Part shown: in pieces, positions 60,376-64,000 of the stretch
Layout of the letters: each line of letters begins with the position of its first letter
Position numbering within the stretch: position 1 is the stretch's first letter
Assembly (NCBI GenBank): GCA_043228905.1
Contig: JBHGNT010000003.1
Span: 22,940,001-23,004,000 of the forward strand
Length of the DNA stretch: 64,000 nt
Source: Azolla caroliniana
Taxonomy: Eukaryota > Polypodiophyta
Direction of reading: 5' to 3'
The notes under the pieces: generated by a model
Told to the model about the DNA's origin: nothing
The model's database searches: none
The model's input: only the letters and a program-made list of their open reading frames with translations
Position numbers and translations under genes: made by a program

Positions 60376-61900
60376 TTAGAACAATATCTCCATTTCATCA
60401 TTTGATCCATTTTGAACATATTGAGAAAAATTCCATTCCTGAGGTCTCAAACAACAACGGGTTAAAACTTGCCAAATGTCCGATAAATACTTCCAAATGG
60501 TACATGCTACAGGACATTTGATGAACCTATGTGTACTATCCTCCAATGGAACGATGCAAAAGAAACAAGTGCCATACCCTAGTCCTCGTCTCTTTAAGGC
60601 CAAACCTAATGGGAGCCCACCAATCATGACTCTCCATATGAATACCTTTGCACGAAATGGTAGATGGGAATGCCATCCACGTTGTAATATTTTCCACCAC
60701 CTTGCATTTGACTTACATACATTCCACAACTTTGCTACTTTAGGAGATAACCAACATAATGATTCCATAGGATGATGATACAATATATTTGTAGTGACCT
60801 ATGACAAGCGCGTACCATCTTGTAATTGCCAATCTACCCAAGGTGCAAAATTTGTTTTCAATGGTAAAGATCCTCGCAACAATGGTTTATCTTGTAATTT
60901 CTCCCAAATAAATCCATAATTTGGGGGAATACATAACCATCGCGTGGCATCTTCAAAATCTAACACATAGTATGAACCATACGTACCATACGTGCATTCG
61001 CATTCGTGAATGGTTCAATCATTCGTGAATGAAAAACACCCTCCAAGAACGATAAATACCATACTTTTGGATTAACTATTTATTATGAGGTAGATAAGCC
61101 TAAAAATAAATAAAAAAACAAAAAAAAACATTTAAAAAATGGGAAAAAAACACAAGAATGTTTAGATAACATTCGCATTCGTTTTCCAACGTAGGAAAAC
61201 GAATGTTATACTAGACAAACACGAATTTTACGTACTATGATCTGACAACCTTTGAGATTCATTATCAACCACATCTTCCAAATGTACAATCCCCAATCGA
61301 AATAAACGATTGAATTGAGATCTCAACTTCTCTTTCCCATGCCAAAACAACACTCGAGAAGAAACAAGCAATTCATTTTGTAATGAATTACAATATTCTC
61401 GATCACTTGATGGTCCCCATTCAAAAAGAGATAATGCATCTTGCCACGATCTTACCAAATGTTGTCCACATACAGAATGCCGAATCTTTAAAGGAATACT
61501 TCCATTGAGTAGTGACCACCATGATGCTTGAATCTTTGTTTTCCCATGCACCAATCCTTCATGCTCAATACAATATTGCATCATAAATATTCATAGTTGA
61601 TCTTGTTGACATATATCTCGTAATAACGCGAATCTACGAGCCATCAAATGCTTTTTCAAATCTAATATTGCTGCACCACCTAACCTTTTAGGAGTAAGCA
61701 AATGGTCCCATGAAATCCATGTAACTCCCATAATTTCTCCCTTCCGCCACAACATGAACCGAATAGGTTGTAACATGTTTTTTAATGTCTTCTTAGTCCA
61801 AGGAAGTAAAGGCAAAAAATATAATAACATGGGTATCAAGATACATTGCACCACTTTTGAGTCGTACATGAGAAGGCCATAATTGAGACTTCCAATAAAT
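60376..61900 (-). pseudogene. LINE (non-LTR retrotransposon) relic
   Basis: On the minus strand, in order: the RT C-terminal region (ILIPMLLYFLPLLPWTKKTL, WISWDHLLTPKRLGGAAILD; 61869-61591), a connecting segment (61584-61228), and the zinc-binding RT-associated domain (WWKILQRGWHSHLPFRAKVFIWR, CFFC...HRFIKCPVACTIW; 60783-60376). The catalytic RT core, endonuclease and ORF1 are missing upstream, where a (CT)n run begins. An inserted AT-rich patch (about 60985-61225) with a 12-bp hairpin CATTCGTTTTCC/GGAAAACGAATG separates two parts. Confidence 0.75.
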
Positions 61901-61955
61901 AAATTTTTCTTTCAATTTATTACCAATCCAATCAATCAATTGAACATTTGTAACA

Positions 61956-61960
<5 letters not shown>

Positions 61961-62024
<64 letters not shown>
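61961..62024. repeat. (CT)n microsatellite
   Basis: An uninterrupted CT run of about 64 bp sits at the truncated upstream edge of the LINE relic. A shorter CT run is at 62418-62437. Confidence 0.95.
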
Positions 62025-62028
<4 letters not shown>

Positions 62029-62256
62029 ACTTCTCATCACGTGGCCGAAATCACGATTCAAAAATCTGACATGAACCTCTCATTAATCCCACATGAGAGA
62101 GAGAGATAGACAGAAACACATTAAAGAGAGTTGGAATCTTGATTTTCACATTATCAACTTGAGTTGCCAAATCTATTTTCGTGTTTTTTCCTCATTAACT
62201 TACTCAATGTGGATGACTATATTGCTCATTTTGGTTTTTGTTAAATTCATGAAATC

Positions 62257-62964
62257 AAGCTATCTTTGCTTGGCCAAATCTATTTGTGATTTTTTTCTCC
62301 ATTATTAGTCACATCATAACTTTTTGCAAAGTTATTTGAGGAAACCATGCTATCATTTCTCATAAAAAATGTCATTTATGGAATATAAAAGTTCCATGTG
62401 GAAATAATAGTTCTAGTTCTCTCTCTCTCTCTCTCTCAATCAATAATCTATCTAGTCACACCATGAATGATTTTAAAGGTATTAGTTATATTGTGAAATG
62501 CATAAATACACCATAATATCATAAATAATCTTAAAAATATTAGTCATATCATAAATTTGTCTAGAATTGTTTGAGGAAACGATCAAAGGGAGCCCTATGA
62601 TAATTTATTTATTTTTCCAAAAAAAAAACTCCTTCCATTAGTTATAAAATTTTACAAATGAAACGATTATGTACAAATCCCCTATGATAAATTTGAAATC
62701 TTTAATGATGTTAGTAAAGACATTATTGATTGAGAATGAGAACCACAACTATGATAAGAACATGGAAATTTTACTCAAGACAATTCTATAAACAACATTT
62801 TCGGTGAGAAAAATGATTGTGTGATTTTCTTAGAACATGATTTTGACAAATGCTAAAATCAAGCTATCTTTGATTGGCCAAATCTATTTGTGCATTTTTT
62901 CTCCATTATTAGTGACATCATAACTTTTTGCAAAATTATTTGAGGAAACCATGCTATCCTTTCT
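62257..62964. repeat. ~100-bp direct repeat pair
   Basis: A block with TTGGCCAAATCTATTTGTG and GAGGAAACCATGCTATC occurs at 62257-62358 and 62858-62964 with few differences. A weaker third start with GTTTGAGGAAACGATC lies near 62566. The DNA between is AT-rich without a gene, and so is the stretch to 63088. Confidence 0.7.
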
Positions 62965-63088
62965 TAATCACCACTTTCCAATGGTTATTAATACATAGGT
63001 CACTACCGGTTGGTGCATGGTAGTGTGGGAGCCATAACTCTCCTAATTGTGTAGTGTGCCCAAATGCAATAGAATCAATCCGACATGC

Positions 63089-63430
63089 TGTCGTGAAGAT
63101 CCGTCACTACGCGCGGATCGTGAGGCGAAACCGCCGGGGTTCTGGACCGGAAGGATTCAAAGTCGGTACAAGCTTTGGCGCAAGCTTTAGCGAGAAAGTA
63201 CTTAAGATAGATTGGGAAAGAGAGAAGTTGAGATCACACGATTGAGAGAGATTGATTGAACTTTTAACTTTAGATTTAAGAAACAAGTTACACGATCAAT
63301 TTGATAACGAATTTCTTCCTCTTAATTTTCATAAAAAAAAACGTGTTTTTTCTCCTCCCCCTTCCTTCTTTTATAGATGCTCTCATGCTTATGATGCATG
63401 TGAGGGTACAAGACATGCATAAATTGCATG
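63089..63430 (-). repeat. LTR 3' portion (TGTCGTG...CACGACA family), inverted
   Basis: TGTCGTGAAGATCC at 63089 is the complement of the LTR end CTTCACGACA seen at 5634. It shares CGGATCGTGAGGCG and GGGGTTCTGGACC with other members. A TATAAAAG box (complement of 63370-63377) and GCATGTCTTGTACCCTC complete the match. No matching LTR start was found further right. Confidence 0.6.
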
Positions 63431-63798
63431 TTTGCCACATCTTGGTATATATATTCATGGATCCCTAGAAGGAATTTAGTTGTCTTCCTCTCAACTCTCT
63501 TTGTAGTGCTTAATGATGGTCCATCTAAATTTTTAGAAACAAAGTCGTGTAATCTTGGTCTAGCCCACATTTTTATCATGACGAAAATTGCCTTAGAGGT
63601 GTCTTTAAATCGTTGTCTGTGTGGCTTTCGAGTAAGGTTTCGTGCAACATTTGTCAAGAAATCCCATAGTGCATTCTTTCCACCAAACTTTCCAGCTCGA
63701 TGAGCCTCAATAATGTTATTACAAAATCTTCGAACATCCTTCCATTCCACACTCTCAAGGGATGCTTCCTTGAGAGTCATTACCTTTACCGAAAGCAT
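63431..63798 (-). CDS. Unrecognised ORF fragment joined to LTR DNA
   Basis: The frame starting at 63798 gives about 120 residues of ordinary composition: MTLKEASLESVEWKDVRRFC, FGGKNALWDFLTNVARNLTR, AIFVMIKMWARPRLHDFVSK and GPSLSTTKRVERKTTKFLLG. It then reads into the LTR piece at 63430. The phrases resemble conserved but uncharacterised proteins I recall from plants and other eukaryotes, possibly of transposon origin, but I cannot name a family. It is probably one exon cut by the LTR. No upstream exon was identified before 64000. Confidence 0.4.
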
Positions 63799-64000
63799 TG
63801 CAACTTTGCAAGCTAGCCACCATATTTTTCTATGAGCACAATGGATAGTTTGCTTAGAACTTGGAAATTCCTTTCTTGTCTCTTCTTGAGTAAGATAATC
63901 TGGTCACCTATCCTCCCCAGTTCCTCGATTACCTCTTTTGACTTTAGCCCTATGCTCCCTATACACCCTCATACGGAAATCATTACATTTTGGAAATCTT

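Noticed and set aside
61961-62074. Leu/Ser-repeat and Arg/Glu-repeat open frames
   Set aside because: They are translations of a pure (CT)n microsatellite.

Overview
This is a stretch of plant nuclear DNA, almost certainly from a flowering plant. It is AT-rich, has intron-bearing gene remains, and is dominated by LTR retrotransposons with plant-type initiator-tRNA-Met primer binding sites. I see no bacterial-style gene organisation, no rRNA, no intact tRNA gene and no CRISPR array. The only recognisable host-type gene is a SABATH-family methyltransferase (32115-33745). It carries an in-frame stop and a late frameshift, so it looks like a pseudogene. A His/Asn-rich open frame (14886-15665) and an unrecognised ORF present in two diverged copies (433-819, 5876-6382) are other possible gene pieces.

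Layout. 1-7740: duplicated non-coding DNA, a palindromic satellite-like field (2330-4460) and an LTR end (about 5230-5634). 7800-10744: 5' half of a decayed Ty1/copia element on the minus strand (Copia-A). 10745-18068: AT-rich repeats, the His/Asn-rich ORF and a copia reverse-transcriptase relic. 18069-26436: Copia-B (plus strand, no RT), with two later insertions in its integrase: a solo LTR (20209-21346) and a complete gag-only LTR element (21553-24893, minus). 26437-35354: quiet DNA with tandem duplications, and the SABATH pseudogene. 35355-40157: an LTR relic and a 5' piece of Copia-F. 40158-53890: Copia-G, whose 5' LTR is split by Copia-C (40405-51716, minus, TSD GTTTT). Copia-C is itself split by a Ty3/gypsy chromovirus (44467-50214, minus, TSD CACCG). 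54217-59622: Copia-E (minus), with a solo LTR (54680-55228) in its 3' region. 59788-60100: Mutator-like MITE. 60376-61900: LINE relic. The end holds further repeats and an LTR piece with an unrecognised ORF.

The most interesting object is the chromovirus at 44467-50214. Its two 445-bp LTRs look identical, and gag and pol are open. Gag and pol are joined by what looks like a -1 frameshift signal (GTTAAAC, a 6-nt spacer, an 8-bp stem, a possible pseudoknot). It has no tRNA primer site. Instead, the 12 nt lying 3 nt inside the leader are exactly complementary to the predicted start of its own RNA, as in Tf1-type self-priming. Its LTR carries a perfectly phased heat-shock-element array just upstream of the TATA box, and an antisense tRNA-like A-box/B-box pair at the U3 edge. 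The solo LTR at 54680-55228 shares the heat-shock array, TATA box and tRNA-like layout. Several LTRs in the window share the antisense tRNA-like module.
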